A stretch of DNA of 64,000 nucleotides from Acidobacteriaceae bacterium (GCA_903642225.1 CAHJWI010000008.1:45427-109426); one strand, 5' to 3'; shown: positions 1-9,031, numbered from the stretch's first letter. A program made the numbers and translations. Notes: generated from the sequence alone by a model not told the origin.

Positions 1-109
1 AGCCAAAGGTTCCGCTGGCGGCGATGATGGGGTTTCGCAATGCGACGCCGGCGACGGAGACGTGCATGGCTGTCTTGTCGTCCGTGCGCTTTGCCGTGCC
101 GTTCGCCAT
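1..109 (-). CDS. pyrD: Dihydroorotate dehydrogenase, N-terminal fragment (cut by window edge)
   Basis: Reading leftward from an ATG at 109, the frame stays open for 36 codons to the window edge. It ends in the motif NPIIAASGTFG, which is the characteristic N-terminal strand and FMN-binding loop of class 1 dihydroorotate dehydrogenases, which oxidise dihydroorotate to orotate in pyrimidine synthesis. An AGGGG ribosome-binding sequence lies about 6 bases upstream. A second in-frame ATG at 67 would also give a normal N-terminus. The gene is divergent from serS, and the 65 bp between them must hold both promoters. Only the N-terminus is visible, so the subclass (1A or 1B) cannot be told. Confidence 0.75.
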   Translation of the reverse strand, partial: MANGTAKRTDDKTAMHVSVAGVALRNPIIAASGTFG

Positions 110-174
110 CCGATGCCCCTGCCAGCAGCATATCGTTACCGCAGCGGGGAGGACGAAACGGGTACACTTGAGGG

Positions 175-1518
175 ATGCTCGACCTCGCATTTGTGCGGGC
201 AAATTTGCCTGCCATTGAAGCCGCACTGCGTGCGCGCAACGCTGACCCCGCTCTCGTCCTTGGTGATTTTCTGTCCGTTGATCGTCGCCGGCGAGATGCC
301 ATCAGCGAGTTGGAACAGATGAAGGCCAAACAAAATCGGCTCTCAGCTGACATTGCCAAAAAGAAGCGGGCCGGTCAACCTGCAGAAGATGACATTCATC
401 TCAGCACGGTTCTTAAGAACGATATGGATTGGGTAGAGCAATCTGCCACCGATGCAGATTTGCAAGTTCGGCGCATTCTGGAGGCGTTGCCAAACCTGCC
501 ACAGTCCGCGGTACCCGTGGGTGCGGACGAGCATGGCAACGTGCTGGTCAAGGCGTGGGGAGAGAAACCGGAATTTGATTTTGCGCCCAAGTCGCACTGG
601 GAGCTTGGGGAGGCGCTGAACATCCTGGATTTTGATCGCGCTGCCAAGATTTCAGGGTCGCGCTTTGTGGTGCATTACGGTGCGGGTGCGCGGCTGGAGC
701 GCGCACTGGCCAACTTTATGCTGGATCTGCACACGCGTGAGCATGGCTACACAGAGGTGTTACCGCCGTCGGTGGTCAACTCCAAGTCGCTGTTTGGCAC
801 AGGCCAGTTGCCCAAGTTTGCTGGTGACCTGTTCCACTGCGATGACAAGGGGCCGTACGTTGCGGGTGAATTGCAGGACAGCGATCATTGGCTTATTCCG
901 ACCGCTGAGGTTCCCGTGACGAACCTGTTCCGGGACGAGACGCTGGACGAGTCTGCGCTGACGATCAACCTGTGCGCGTATACACCGTGTTTCCGGAGCG
1001 AGGCCGGCAGCTATGGGCGGGACGTGCGCGGGATGATTCGGCAGCACCAGTTCCAGAAGGTGGAGCTGGTGAAGTTCACCACACCGCACAAGAGTAACGA
1101 GGAACATGAGCAGCTGACTAGCGACGCTGAAGACGTGTTGCAGCACCTGGGGCTGCCGTACCGTCGCATGCTGCTTTGCACCGGCGACATGGGTTTCGCG
1201 TCGGCGAAGACGTATGACATCGAGGTGTGGCTGCCTGGTCAGGGGCTGTATCGCGAGATCAGTTCCTGCTCCAACTTTGAGAGCTTCCAGGCTCGACGTG
1301 CAAACATTCGATACAGGCCTGCTGGTGCAAAGAAATCGGAATTTCTGCACACCCTAAACGGTTCCGGCCTGGCGATTGGGCGGACGTACCTGGCGATCCT
1401 GGAGAACTATCAGCAGAGCGACGGAACGATTCGGGTGCCGGACGCGCTGGTGCCGTACATGGGCGGGCAGCAGTATATTGGGCCGCAGGCACCTATTACG
1501 GCAGGAGGCAAGGTTTAG
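175..1518 (+). CDS. serS: Seryl-tRNA synthetase
   Basis: Class II aminoacyl-tRNA synthetase that charges tRNA-Ser (and tRNA-Sec where present) with serine in the cytoplasm. The 447-residue length is close to the family norm. The first ~110 residues form the tRNA-binding helical arm (start MLDLAFVRANLP, with a KAKQNRLSADIAKKK segment). The catalytic core follows: motif 2 around FRSEAGSYGRDVRGMIRQHQF, and motif 3 around GLAIGRTYLAILENYQQ near the C-terminus. The start ATG at 175 matches the usual N-terminus of the family, although its ribosome-binding site is weak (GAGGG touching the start). It is divergent from pyrD, and its stop codon overlaps the GTG of the next gene by one base. Confidence 0.97.
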   Translation: MLDLAFVRANLPAIEAALRARNADPALVLGDFLSVDRRRRDAISELEQMKAKQNRLSADIAKKKRAGQPAEDDIHLSTVLKNDMDWVEQSATDADLQVRRILEALPNLPQSAVPVGADEHGNVLVKAWGEKPEFDFAPKSHWELGEALNILDFDRAAKISGSRFVVHYGAGARLERALANFMLDLHTREHGYTEVLPPSVVNSKSLFGTGQLPKFAGDLFHCDDKGPYVAGELQDSDHWLIPTAEVPVTNLFRDETLDESALTINLCAYTPCFRSEAGSYGRDVRGMIRQHQFQKVELVKFTTPHKSNEEHEQLTSDAEDVLQHLGLPYRRMLLCTGDMGFASAKTYDIEVWLPGQGLYREISSCSNFESFQARRANIRYRPAGAKKSEFLHTLNGSGLAIGRTYLAILENYQQSDGTIRVPDALVPYMGGQQYIGPQAPITAGGKV

Positions 1519-1889
1519 TGCTCCGGACACTTCGCAGCTATGTTTTCTGGACTCACGAGCGTGGTTCCATGCAGTACGACATCATGGTGACGTTGATCTT
1601 GCTGTTCGTCTTCGTGACACCGCACTTCATCAACTACCGTGACCGGCCGCGGTTTCAGCTGCCGTCGCAGATTATGGTGGAGAACGATGGTGCGGGAAAC
1701 CTGGTGTACCAGGTGCGCGCTCAGGATGTGATGAGCAGCATAAAGCAGGGTGGCGACGCGGACAAGCAGACGCGGCGTGCGCTGCGACACCTGATCGAGC
1801 CGATTGCCGGTGATGTGAGCGTGGAGCGGTACGAGCCGTTGCTGACGAATGGGCAGGTGAGCGCATATCGGGTCTGGGCTCACCGGTAG
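1518..1889 (+). CDS. Small membrane-anchored hypothetical protein
   Basis: A 123-residue protein starting at a GTG that shares its first base with the last base of the serS stop, so it is probably translationally coupled to serS. Residues ~18-38 (MQYDIMVTLILLFVFVTPHF) form one hydrophobic segment. The rest is a soluble ~85-residue domain with charged residues and no motif I recognise. An internal ATG at codon 18 (1569) is a possible alternative start that would place the membrane segment at the very N-terminus. The role is unknown. Coupling to serS is seen directly; any link to translation is inference. Confidence 0.65.
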   Translation: MLRTLRSYVFWTHERGSMQYDIMVTLILLFVFVTPHFINYRDRPRFQLPSQIMVENDGAGNLVYQVRAQDVMSSIKQGGDADKQTRRALRHLIEPIAGDVSVERYEPLLTNGQVSAYRVWAHR

Positions 1890-2048
1890 GCCCTCCCCCT
1901 CCCCCTGTGGCGGCTAAATTCCTGATTCTGTTGGATCGTCGATGATTGAACCAGAATCGGGGCACCCACTTTCTTTGTGCGCCGCTGTGTGCATACCCCG
2001 GGTCTAATGTTTTGTGTGCCGGTCGTAGTGCCGGAGTGGAGTGTATGC

Positions 2049-2723
2049 ATGCGCCGTTTGCTGTTGCCGTTTGCTGTTGTGTTGCTGTCATGTTCTGCCG
2101 CGCAGGCGGCTATTGATCCCGCGCTGGACAAGGTGCTGCGTCAGCTGGACGCGGCGTCAGCCAAGTTTAAGAACACTGAAGCCGATTTGAAGGACGAATT
2201 CTTTGAACGGGTGGTGCGCGATACCACGACGCAGTACGGTTCGGTGTATTTCCAGCGAGGCGGCAAGGGTACGGAAATGGGTCTGCTGGTGCAGAAGCCT
2301 GCGATGAAGATTGTTCATTTTGCCGATGGGAACGGGACGATCTACGATCCGGCGAGCGCTAAAAAGTTCAACACGTTCTCAACCGGTGCGGACAAGGCAA
2401 AGTCGGAAAGCTTTTTGACGCTGGGCTTTGGCGGCAGCGGCAAGGACCTTGAACGTGCCTGGGATGTAAAGCTGGTGGGGACGGAAAGCCTGCAGGATGG
2501 CGGCGCGGCGGTGGTGACCGACAAGCTGGACCTGGTGGCCAAGGACGCTTCGGTGCGGCAGATGTTTGCGCACGTGATGATCTGGCTTGACCCGGTGCGC
2601 GGCATCTCCATGAAGCAGGAATCGACGACGCCGGAGGGGGACAAGCGGACGGTGACTTACACGAACATCCGGTACAACGAACCAAAGCTGGACGTGAAGA
2701 GGTACGCGTTTCCCAAGAAGTAG
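2049..2723 (+). CDS. lolA: LolA-like outer-membrane lipoprotein carrier protein
   Basis: Periplasmic carrier of the LolA/LolB fold, expected to ferry lipoproteins from the inner to the outer membrane. The start was placed at the ATG at 2049 rather than an upstream in-frame GTG, because it opens directly into a signal peptide (MRRLLLPFAVVLLSCSAAQA, cleavage after AQA). The mature domain starts with a helix (DPALDKVLRQLDAASAKF), then carries the repeated beta strands typical of the family (GSVYFQRGGKGTEMGLL; MIWLDPVRGISMKQE; TYTNIRYNEPKLD). About 224 residues. No LolB or LolCDE gene is nearby. It is followed by a convergent hairpin shared with the Asd-like gene. The assignment rests on overall pattern, so a different LolA-fold role is possible. 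Confidence 0.75.
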   Translation: MRRLLLPFAVVLLSCSAAQAAIDPALDKVLRQLDAASAKFKNTEADLKDEFFERVVRDTTTQYGSVYFQRGGKGTEMGLLVQKPAMKIVHFADGNGTIYDPASAKKFNTFSTGADKAKSESFLTLGFGGSGKDLERAWDVKLVGTESLQDGGAAVVTDKLDLVAKDASVRQMFAHVMIWLDPVRGISMKQESTTPEGDKRTVTYTNIRYNEPKLDVKRYAFPKK

Positions 2724-2754
2724 GTGGAGGCGAACCAAGTCATCGCAAAAGGAT

Positions 2755-2784
2755 AGCCGCGAACGGTGAGAACTGTTCGCGGCT
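2755..2784 (-). terminator. Rho-independent terminator between convergent genes
   Basis: A perfect 10-bp inverted repeat, AGCCGCGAAC and GTTCGCGGCT, with a 10-base loop. Read on the minus strand it is followed by ATCCTTTTG, a short T-run, so it should end transcription of the Asd-like/pssA/psd run. On the plus strand no good T-run follows. Confidence 0.7.
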
Positions 2785-2794
2785 GCTGAGTTGC

Positions 2795-3847
2795 TTACTG
2801 GACCTTGCCCAGTGGTCGAAGGCGGGTAAGTTCCACGGCGCAGGCGACCGCGGTGTGGGCGGCGAGCTTAAGGTTGTCCGCAACCATCCAAAGGGCGAAC
2901 GTGCTGCTTTGTTGCGCTCTGGCGGGGACTGGGCGGACTTCGACCTGCATTCGCTGTTCGCCTGCAACGGAGATGTTGCTGGCGGGTGCGTCATCTTCAT
3001 TGACCAGTTCGAAATGGTCGCCGTCGAGGGCTTTCTCAAGGGCACTGATTGCAACCGGTGTGTCGAGTTCAACGAAGAGGCTGACAGCGAAGCCGTGGAA
3101 GGTGGGTGTCTGGACCCACTGCAGCACGGGGGCAGCGGTACCGGCCGGAAGCAGGGCGAGCAGCTGCCTGCTCACGACTTCGCTGGTTGCGCCCAAGTTC
3201 GCTGTTGCCTCATCACCAAGGCGGGTGAGCAGATTGAACCCGGCCTGCACGTCGTACACGGCAGTCGGTAACGCCTGGAAGGAGAGCAGATTCACGGTCT
3301 GCTGGTGCATTTCGTCCAGCGCAGCGGAGCCATTTTCGCTGGCGGGCTGCAGGATAGTTGCGTAGGCATGCGTTATCGGCGAGAGGCGGCTGAGTGCCTG
3401 CAGGACGGCAGCAAGCATGGAGGTCACGGGATGGGCGGCAGTGACGGCGTCGGTCTCGAGATTTAGTGGAGCCTCTGCCAGGGCTGGTGAGCGCACCGGG
3501 ATCTTGCTGCTGAGCGTTCCACTGGCGTCAACCACGGCAGCGCCGAGGGTGCGGGCCGTACCCAGGTACTTCTCTACGTAGGCGGTTGTGGCAAAGATGG
3601 CAATGTCCACGCCATCGAAGGTTGCGGGTTCCACGGCGACGATGATGGCTGCTTCGTCGCCGATCTGATCGATCTTCGCCTCAATCCGGCCGTTGGTCTT
3701 TGCTTCGCTGGTGGCAGCGTCCTCTTCGTTGTCCATGAGGATGACAGAGGCTGCGGCGAGTGGACCCTTGGAGAGTTCTTCTGCAATTTCCCGGCCTAGA
3801 AGAGAGCCTGCGCCGACGACGGCGATGCGATAGTTCTGCTTATTCAT
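2795..3847 (-). CDS. Aspartate-semialdehyde-dehydrogenase-like protein lacking the catalytic cysteine
   Basis: A 350-residue protein with the semialdehyde dehydrogenase architecture. The N-terminal Rossmann domain carries VGAGSLLGREIAEEL (residues 10-25), and a VVDASG strand sits near 106. The dimerisation/catalytic domain follows. In true Asd the nucleophile lies in a SNPNCST-type motif; here the equivalent stretch at 138-143 reads AHPVTS, with Thr142 at the Cys position. The region matching RVPVxxGH reads TPTFHGFAV (about 247-255), so the Arg and His of the active site also appear lost. A Gln at 167 (ILQPAS) is kept. It is therefore unlikely to be a working Asd and resembles the non-catalytic Usg-type paralogues. 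It lies 98 bp downstream of pssA in the same direction, followed by a terminator. Confidence 0.8.
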   Translation of the reverse strand: MNKQNYRIAVVGAGSLLGREIAEELSKGPLAAASVILMDNEEDAATSEAKTNGRIEAKIDQIGDEAAIIVAVEPATFDGVDIAIFATTAYVEKYLGTARTLGAAVVDASGTLSSKIPVRSPALAEAPLNLETDAVTAAHPVTSMLAAVLQALSRLSPITHAYATILQPASENGSAALDEMHQQTVNLLSFQALPTAVYDVQAGFNLLTRLGDEATANLGATSEVVSRQLLALLPAGTAAPVLQWVQTPTFHGFAVSLFVELDTPVAISALEKALDGDHFELVNEDDAPASNISVAGEQRMQVEVRPVPARAQQSSTFALWMVADNLKLAAHTAVACAVELTRLRPLGKVQ

Positions 3848-3945
3848 ACCGTGTTGGATGCACCGAGGATGGATGCGACTGAGTGCGATGGCTACTGTTC
3901 GCGGCTGAATACGCCAGGCAGATTACACGGCTGGAGGTAATGCGT

Positions 3946-4818
3946 TCAGCCAGATGCTTCGTGGCTGAGTGCGGCTGCGCTGCCCAAGCGTCGTTGACGG
4001 CTTTGTGCCGCGTAGACGATGCGCGCGATCAAGCCGGAGACGGTGTAACCGAGCGAAACCGCAATGAGCAGATACTCGGAAAATCGTACGAGCAAAACGC
4101 CAAGGACCATGAGTACGACGAAGAGGCGCATGGTGTGCTGCTCGCCGAGGGCAATCTCTTTGCCGGACCAGAACCGCCAGCGGCTGACCATGAGGAAGCC
4201 GATGAAGAGCAGGAAGGCGAGCCAGAGAAAGGCGATCCAGTTGGTATCGATGGGTGAGCCGTCGAAGCAGTGCACAACGGAGGCGACGACGCCGGCCGCT
4301 GCGGGGATGGGCATACCGACAAAGTAGCGGCGGTTGGGCCGGCCTGGGTTGCTGGGAATGGGATTGACCGTAACGTTGAAGCGGGCGAGCCTGCACGCGC
4401 CGCAGATGAGGAAGAGAAATGCGACAAAGACGCCGAGGTCCTGTGCGTCTGCTCGCCACTGCAGGTTGCCGGTAAGCGGCAGCATGCGGGTGCCCCATGT
4501 ATAAGCCAGGATTGCGGGTGCAACGCCGAAGGTGATGACATCTGCCAGGGAGTCGAGTTCCCTGCCAAAGTCGCTTTCGGTGTTGGTCATGCGTGCGATG
4601 CGTCCATCAAGCGCGTCGAATGGGATGGCGAACAGGATGGCGATGGAAGCGCGGTTGAAGTGTTCCGTGCCAGCACCCTGCAGGCATTGCGTGATAGCGT
4701 AAAAGCCCGCGGCGATGTTGCCAGCCGTAAACAGTGAGGGCAGGACAAACATGCCGCGGCGTGGGCGACGACGCGGTTTGCCGCTGGATGAGAGCACGCC
4801 GATGTCCGACGCGGCCAC
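3946..4818 (-). CDS. pssA: CDP-diacylglycerol-serine O-phosphatidyltransferase
   Basis: Integral membrane enzyme joining CDP-diacylglycerol and serine to give phosphatidylserine, the substrate of the psd product encoded just upstream. The CDP-alcohol phosphatidyltransferase signature is complete (DG..AR, then G...D...D), read in DALDGRIARM and FGRELDSLAD. Several hydrophobic membrane segments follow (for example VFVAFLFLICGACRLARF). The longest open frame runs back into psd, so I start at the GTG at 4818, one base after the psd stop. GTG at 4797 and ATG at 4752 (MFVLPSLFT) are alternatives. The N-terminus is rich in Arg. Tight coupling to psd supports the pathway assignment. Confidence 0.9.
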   Translation of the reverse strand: MAASDIGVLSSSGKPRRRPRRGMFVLPSLFTAGNIAAGFYAITQCLQGAGTEHFNRASIAILFAIPFDALDGRIARMTNTESDFGRELDSLADVITFGVAPAILAYTWGTRMLPLTGNLQWRADAQDLGVFVAFLFLICGACRLARFNVTVNPIPSNPGRPNRRYFVGMPIPAAAGVVASVVHCFDGSPIDTNWIAFLWLAFLLFIGFLMVSRWRFWSGKEIALGEQHTMRLFVVLMVLGVLLVRFSEYLLIAVSLGYTVSGLIARIVYAAQSRQRRLGSAAALSHEASG

Positions 4819-4819
4819 G

Positions 4820-5497
4820 TTATGCGACCGGAACCACAGGCATAGCTCCGGCGGAAGAAACGCCGAGATTGTCTGGAGCGACACGGGGCAGGAGCGCGAT
4901 GATGGTAGAACCGCCCTTGACCTTGTCACCCTTTTTAACGCGGAGGTTTGCGTGCGGCGGAAGGAGTACATCGACGCGCGACCCGAACTTGATCAAGCCG
5001 ATGCGCTGACCTTTTTTGAGGGTGTCGCCGGGCTTGGCCCAGCAGACGATTCTGCGTGCGAGGAGGCCGGCGATCTGCTTGACCTGCACGGCGTATTCGC
5101 CGTCCTCGATGACGACAGTGTTCTGCTCGTTGAGCACGTTGCTGTCGGCGCGCATGGCGTTGAGGAAGAGGCCGCGCTTGTAGTTGACGTGAGTAACGGT
5201 GCCGCTGATGGGAGAGCGGTTGACGTGGACGTTAAACACGCTGAGGAAAATGCTGAGGCGCAGGCGGCTGCCGACGGGAGTTTCTATCCAGTCAGCCTCG
5301 GTGACGGTGCCGTCTGCCGGGGAGACAAGTTCGCCTTCGCCGGCGGGGATGCGGCGGGTAGGATCGCGGAAGAACCAGAGAAAGAATGCCGCGAGCACCA
5401 CAGGCACGGCCGCAATCCAAGAGATGCGGGTTAGCTCCCAGAGCAGGAAGGCCACAAAAAACAGGCCGGTAGCGTAATAGTACCCATCACGAACCAT
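4820..5497 (-). CDS. psd: Phosphatidylserine decarboxylase proenzyme
   Basis: Pyruvoyl-dependent membrane enzyme converting phosphatidylserine to phosphatidylethanolamine. About 225 residues, the short archaeal/PSD-A-like form. A hydrophobic N-terminal hairpin (residues ~7-40) is followed by the catalytic domain with the conserved [13 protein letters not shown] segment. The self-cleavage site is the GGST near the C-terminus (KVKGGSTII), where the Ser becomes the pyruvoyl group. The start is the ATG at 5497; a TTG two codons earlier is possible. It overlaps the end of rimI by 11 bp and is followed one base later by the pssA start, so rimI-psd-pssA are probably co-transcribed. Confidence 0.92.
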   Translation of the reverse strand: MVRDGYYYATGLFFVAFLLWELTRISWIAAVPVVLAAFFLWFFRDPTRRIPAGEGELVSPADGTVTEADWIETPVGSRLRLSIFLSVFNVHVNRSPISGTVTHVNYKRGLFLNAMRADSNVLNEQNTVVIEDGEYAVQVKQIAGLLARRIVCWAKPGDTLKKGQRIGLIKFGSRVDVLLPPHANLRVKKGDKVKGGSTIIALLPRVAPDNLGVSSAGAMPVVPVA

Positions 5498-5984
5498 AGT
5501 CAAACCTGATGATACCGGAAAGTGGATGGGTGGATGGAGGGCTGTCGGCGACCGTCCATTGCATCAATATGGCATCCTCAACGGGGTTGATGTAGTAGCG
5601 GGGACGCTGGCCGTTGCTGACGAAGCCCAGCTTGCGGTAGAGCGCCTGGGCCGGGCTGGAGGTGCGGACCTCAAGGTGGACCCGTTCGATGCCAGAGGCT
5701 GCGAGATGATGCAGAGCTGTGGTGAGCAGGGCTCGGCCGTGGCCCTGACCCTGGTACGCCGGGTGGACGGCGACGGATTCAAGCTCGGCGTGTGGCGGAT
5801 GCACTGTGAATGCAGCGAAGCCAATGGTGTTTTGGGCAAGGTGTGTCACCCAGACCGCGTGGGTGGAGGCCGCTGTGGTGAGCATGTGCATGTAGTGGGC
5901 TAACGTCCAATGGGGCGCGCCGGGTGTCGCCACAGCAAGGTCAGCAAGGGACTGAGTGTCTGCCGCAGAGGCGAGACGGATCAC
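5487..5984 (-). CDS. rimI: Ribosomal-protein-alanine N-acetyltransferase family (GNAT)
   Basis: 165-residue GNAT-fold acetyltransferase of the RimI type, which transfers acetyl from acetyl-CoA to protein N-termini (ribosomal protein S18 in E. coli). The acetyl-CoA-binding motif is visible as [17 protein letters not shown] (Q/RxxGxG/A pattern) at about 72-88, followed by the RimI-like [20 protein letters not shown] and the [12 protein letters not shown] ending. The GTG start overlaps the tsaB stop by four bases (GTGA), so translation is coupled. The tsaB-rimI pairing is common in bacteria and supports the call. The C-terminal ~18 residues overlap psd and look like a non-conserved tail. Confidence 0.87.
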   Translation of the reverse strand: MIRLASAADTQSLADLAVATPGAPHWTLAHYMHMLTTAASTHAVWVTHLAQNTIGFAAFTVHPPHAELESVAVHPAYQGQGHGRALLTTALHHLAASGIERVHLEVRTSSPAQALYRKLGFVSNGQRPRYYINPVEDAILMQWTVADSPPSTHPLSGIIRFDYGS

Positions 5985-6655
5985 GCGCCTGCCTGCCTTG
6001 TGCGCAGGGCTGTTTCCGCATCGGGTACGCGCAGGTAGTTTGCGTCGACGAGCACCGGGCTGGTAAAGACGCCGGCTCGGAAGAGGGACAGGGCGAGAGT
6101 GCGGGTGGACCGCTGCAGATCGTGCTGGGTGAGGAGGTGTGTGCCTGGGAGGATGTCGGCCAGGGCAGGCTCCGCGATGACGACCGGACCCTGTATCGAG
6201 TTCACCGCTGCGCTGCGGGTGAGCATGTGTTCGGCGAGGCAGACGGGAGGGAGAGAGGTTTCGAGTGTGTATACGCCGGCATAGATGTCGGTGCGGCCTG
6301 CGTCGAGCAAGGCCGTCACCGGGCCTGCGGAGACCTGAGGCTGGAAGGCGCAGGCGAGTGCGGCGAGGGCGGAACAGGCGACAAGGGGGAGAGATGCGGC
6401 TTCAGCGAAACCCTTGGCGACGGCAAGGCCAACGCGGACGCCAGTAAAGGAGCCGGGGCCGGTGACGACGGCGATGGCGCCCAAATCCGCGAGTGCGACG
6501 CTGGCAAGACAGGATTGTACGGCCGGGAGGATCTGCTCCTGCGTTGTGCGGGGGGCAATGGTTTGTTCGGCGAGTGGAGGTTCCGGCGCATCCGCGTCGA
6601 GGAGAGCAACGTAGCCGGTGTGGCCACAGGTGTCGAGGACCAGGATGAGGCGCAT
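5981..6655 (-). CDS. tsaB: tRNA threonylcarbamoyladenosine synthesis protein TsaB
   Basis: ASKHA-fold partner of TsaD in making t6A at position 37 of ANN-decoding tRNAs. The start was set at the ATG at 6655 (MRLILVLDTCGHTG), the standard TsaB N-terminus, since the longer frame runs into the divergent gene. Visible family features are the N-terminal LDT strand, ITTQEQILPAVQ-like helix (PRTTQEQILPAVQSCL), and the highly conserved VVTGPGSFTGVRVGLAVAKG at about 63-82. 224 residues. It is first in the minus-strand run to rimI, psd and pssA. TsaE is encoded 16 kb away; TsaD is not in the window. Confidence 0.93.
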   Translation of the reverse strand: MRLILVLDTCGHTGYVALLDADAPEPPLAEQTIAPRTTQEQILPAVQSCLASVALADLGAIAVVTGPGSFTGVRVGLAVAKGFAEAASLPLVACSALAALACAFQPQVSAGPVTALLDAGRTDIYAGVYTLETSLPPVCLAEHMLTRSAAVNSIQGPVVIAEPALADILPGTHLLTQHDLQRSTRTLALSLFRAGVFTSPVLVDANYLRVPDAETALRTRQAGA

Positions 6656-6775
6656 GGGTTCATGGTAGTGCTTGCGAAAGAGCTTGGGCGCTACGCTCGC
6701 CAGCGGCGGACTGCCGCGTCTCATGGGAACATCCGCGCTATGTGCGGAGTCTATCGCTGCCGAGGTCTTTGCCCA

Positions 6776-9031
6776 ATGCGCTCCTGCTCTCACGCAATTC
6801 TGGTGGTGTCCTGTATGGCTGTATTGCCGTTTTCGCTTGCTGCCCAGGCGGTTCGGCGGGTGCCGGTGGACAGTTTGCCCAAAGCCGGGCAGCAGGCGCT
6901 GCCGATCAAGCGGGTAGCGCTATACAAGAACGGAGTCGGGTTCTTTGAGCATGTGGGGACGGTGCGCGGCGACGGGGCAGTGCGGATCGACTTTACGACT
7001 GCGCAGCTGAACGATGTGCTGCAGTCGTTGACGGCAGTGGACCTGGGTGGCGGACGCATCGCCGGTGCAGGGTACAACAGCACGACGCCGCTGGAGCAGC
7101 AGCTGCGGAGCCTGCCGTTAGGACTGAGTGCCGATCCGACGGCGGCGGATCTGTATGCGGCTGTGCGTGGAGCGCAGGTGGAGGTTACCGGCGCGGGGGC
7201 CCCGGTGACTGGGCGGATTTTGAATGTGGAGCTGCGTGACACAGTGAAGGCTGTTGGGACCGACGGCGCTATGGCGCAACGGAGTTTTTTGACGGTGGTG
7301 TCGGACGCGGGTGTTGTGCGGACGGTGGAGCTAACGGGGACCACGCAGGTTCGGCTGCTGGATGGCGAGCTGCGCGGCGACCTGGGCAGGTATCTGCAGA
7401 CGTTGGCGGGGAACCATGCCGATGGTCTGCGACATTTGACGCTGATGGACCGTGGCATTGGGGAGCGGGAGTTGCGGGTGTCGTACATCAGCGAGGTGCC
7501 AGTGTGGAAATGCACGTACCGGATCCTGTTTAATGGAGCGGCAAAGGCAGGTGCGATCAAGACGGCGACGCTGCAGGGGTGGGCGGTGATCGACAATACC
7601 GTGGGTACGGATTGGAATGGGGTGCAGCTGTCGCTGGTGGCGGGTGCACCGCAGAGTTTTCTGCAGCCGCTGTCGCAGCCGTACTATGCGCGACGGCCGG
7701 AGATTGGATTGCCGCAGGAGGCGCAGCTGACGCCGCAGACGCATGAGAGCGGGGAGTCGGCGAAGGTGGTGGGGGCGCTGGATGACATGACCGCTCCTGT
7801 ATCGCCACCAGCGCAGCCCGTCTCCTCAGGCGTGGCTGTTGCGGGCATGGGTGCGTCTGCCGGGGTCATGGGCGGACTGGGGCTGAACACGGCAACGCTG
7901 GCCACAAAGCAAAGAGGTAGTGGTAGCGGGTCCGGTTCGGGCAACGGGCTGGGAGATGGCCAGGGCACTGGTGGTGACATGTACGCGTCTGCAGCTGCGG
8001 CATCGATTGATTACGAAGATTCCGCGAGTGCTTCGATTGCACCGCATGCTTCGGCGGCGGCATTTGACGATTACTTTGAGTACAAGCTGAACGAGCCGGT
8101 GACGATCAAGAAGAACGAGTCGGCGCTGGTGCCCATTTTGCAGGCGAAGGTGGAGGTGGACCCGGTGACGCTGTGGTCGCCAGGTGGGCAGCCGCCGCTG
8201 CGTGCGCTGTGGGTAAAGAACACGAGCGAATTGACGCTGGATCGGGGCAGCTTTTCGATCGTGGAGGGTGGGAACTTTAGTGGACAGGGATTGCTGGACC
8301 CGATCCATCCCGGCGAGCGACGGCTGCTGAGCTATGCCGCGGATGAGGCGGTACGGGTGTCGACGGACTACAGCCACGACACGCAGAAGCTGGAGCGGAT
8401 CACGATCAGCAAAGGCATTCTGAAGCAGGAGGTGGCCGAGGTGGTGGAGGTGGAGTACCAGGTGCACAACGCTTCTTCAGAGGCGCGGACGGTAATTGTG
8501 GAGCAGCCGCGGCGAAAAGGGTGGGCGCTGGACAGCGATCGAAAACCGGAGGAGACGACGGAGTCGCTATACCGATTTCGCGTGGTGACGGCACCGGCAG
8601 AAACGGTGCGGCTGCACATTGGGGAGCGGCATACGCGCACTACCCGTTATGCCGTGGCGAACTTCGACGAGCAGCAAATGACGGCGATTCTGCGCCAGAC
8701 CGGAGATGCGGGCGCGGCGCTGGCGGCGCTGCAGCCGGTGTTCGCGGCCAAGCGCAGGGTGGCTGACCTTGACGCGCATCTTGCGGCGCGCAACGCTGAG
8801 ATCGCGCTGATTACACAGGACCAGGAGCGACTGCGGGAGAACCTGAAAGCGCTGAAAGGGACAGCGGAAGAACGCGACCTGACGCGGCGCTATACCGGCG
8901 AGCTGAATGCGCAGGAGGACCGGCTGGTTTCCTTACAGGGCGAAGTAAAAGCACTTGGGACGGAACATACTGCTGCCGCTGCTGTACTGGCGACGGCGGT
9001 AGAAAACGCGACATTGCAACCGCTTACGTAG
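6776..9031 (+). CDS. Exported DUF4139-type protein with C-terminal coiled coil
   Basis: A 751-residue exported protein. The ATG at 6776 gives a signal peptide ending in SLAAQA and has GAGG 10 bases upstream. A longer open frame extends upstream only as the antisense shadow of tsaB/rimI. Early in the mature protein is VALYKNGVGFFEHVG, typical of the DUF4139/mucoidy-inhibitor-like family. A Gly/Ser-rich linker with a GSGSGSGNG run follows (about residues 380-395), then a beta-rich domain, then a C-terminal coiled coil (about 650-735: RRVADLDAHLAARNAEIALI). It is convergent with the VWFA pair only 5 bp from its stop. The role is unknown; a surface or periplasmic location is inferred from the signal peptide. 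Confidence 0.75.
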   Translation: MRSCSHAILVVSCMAVLPFSLAAQAVRRVPVDSLPKAGQQALPIKRVALYKNGVGFFEHVGTVRGDGAVRIDFTTAQLNDVLQSLTAVDLGGGRIAGAGYNSTTPLEQQLRSLPLGLSADPTAADLYAAVRGAQVEVTGAGAPVTGRILNVELRDTVKAVGTDGAMAQRSFLTVVSDAGVVRTVELTGTTQVRLLDGELRGDLGRYLQTLAGNHADGLRHLTLMDRGIGERELRVSYISEVPVWKCTYRILFNGAAKAGAIKTATLQGWAVIDNTVGTDWNGVQLSLVAGAPQSFLQPLSQPYYARRPEIGLPQEAQLTPQTHESGESAKVVGALDDMTAPVSPPAQPVSSGVAVAGMGASAGVMGGLGLNTATLATKQRGSGSGSGSGNGLGDGQGTGGDMYASAAAASIDYEDSASASIAPHASAAAFDDYFEYKLNEPVTIKKNESALVPILQAKVEVDPVTLWSPGGQPPLRALWVKNTSELTLDRGSFSIVEGGNFSGQGLLDPIHPGERRLLSYAADEAVRVSTDYSHDTQKLERITISKGILKQEVAEVVEVEYQVHNASSEARTVIVEQPRRKGWALDSDRKPEETTESLYRFRVVTAPAETVRLHIGERHTRTTRYAVANFDEQQMTAILRQTGDAGAALAALQPVFAAKRRVADLDAHLAARNAEIALITQDQERLRENLKALKGTAEERDLTRRYTGELNAQEDRLVSLQGEVKALGTEHTAAAAVLATAVENATLQPLT

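Noticed and set aside
5924..6775. The 284-codon N-terminal extension of the DUF4139 frame
   Set aside because: It is antisense to tsaB and rimI, has no signal peptide at its start and is low-complexity. The in-frame ATG at 6776 opens a proper signal peptide.
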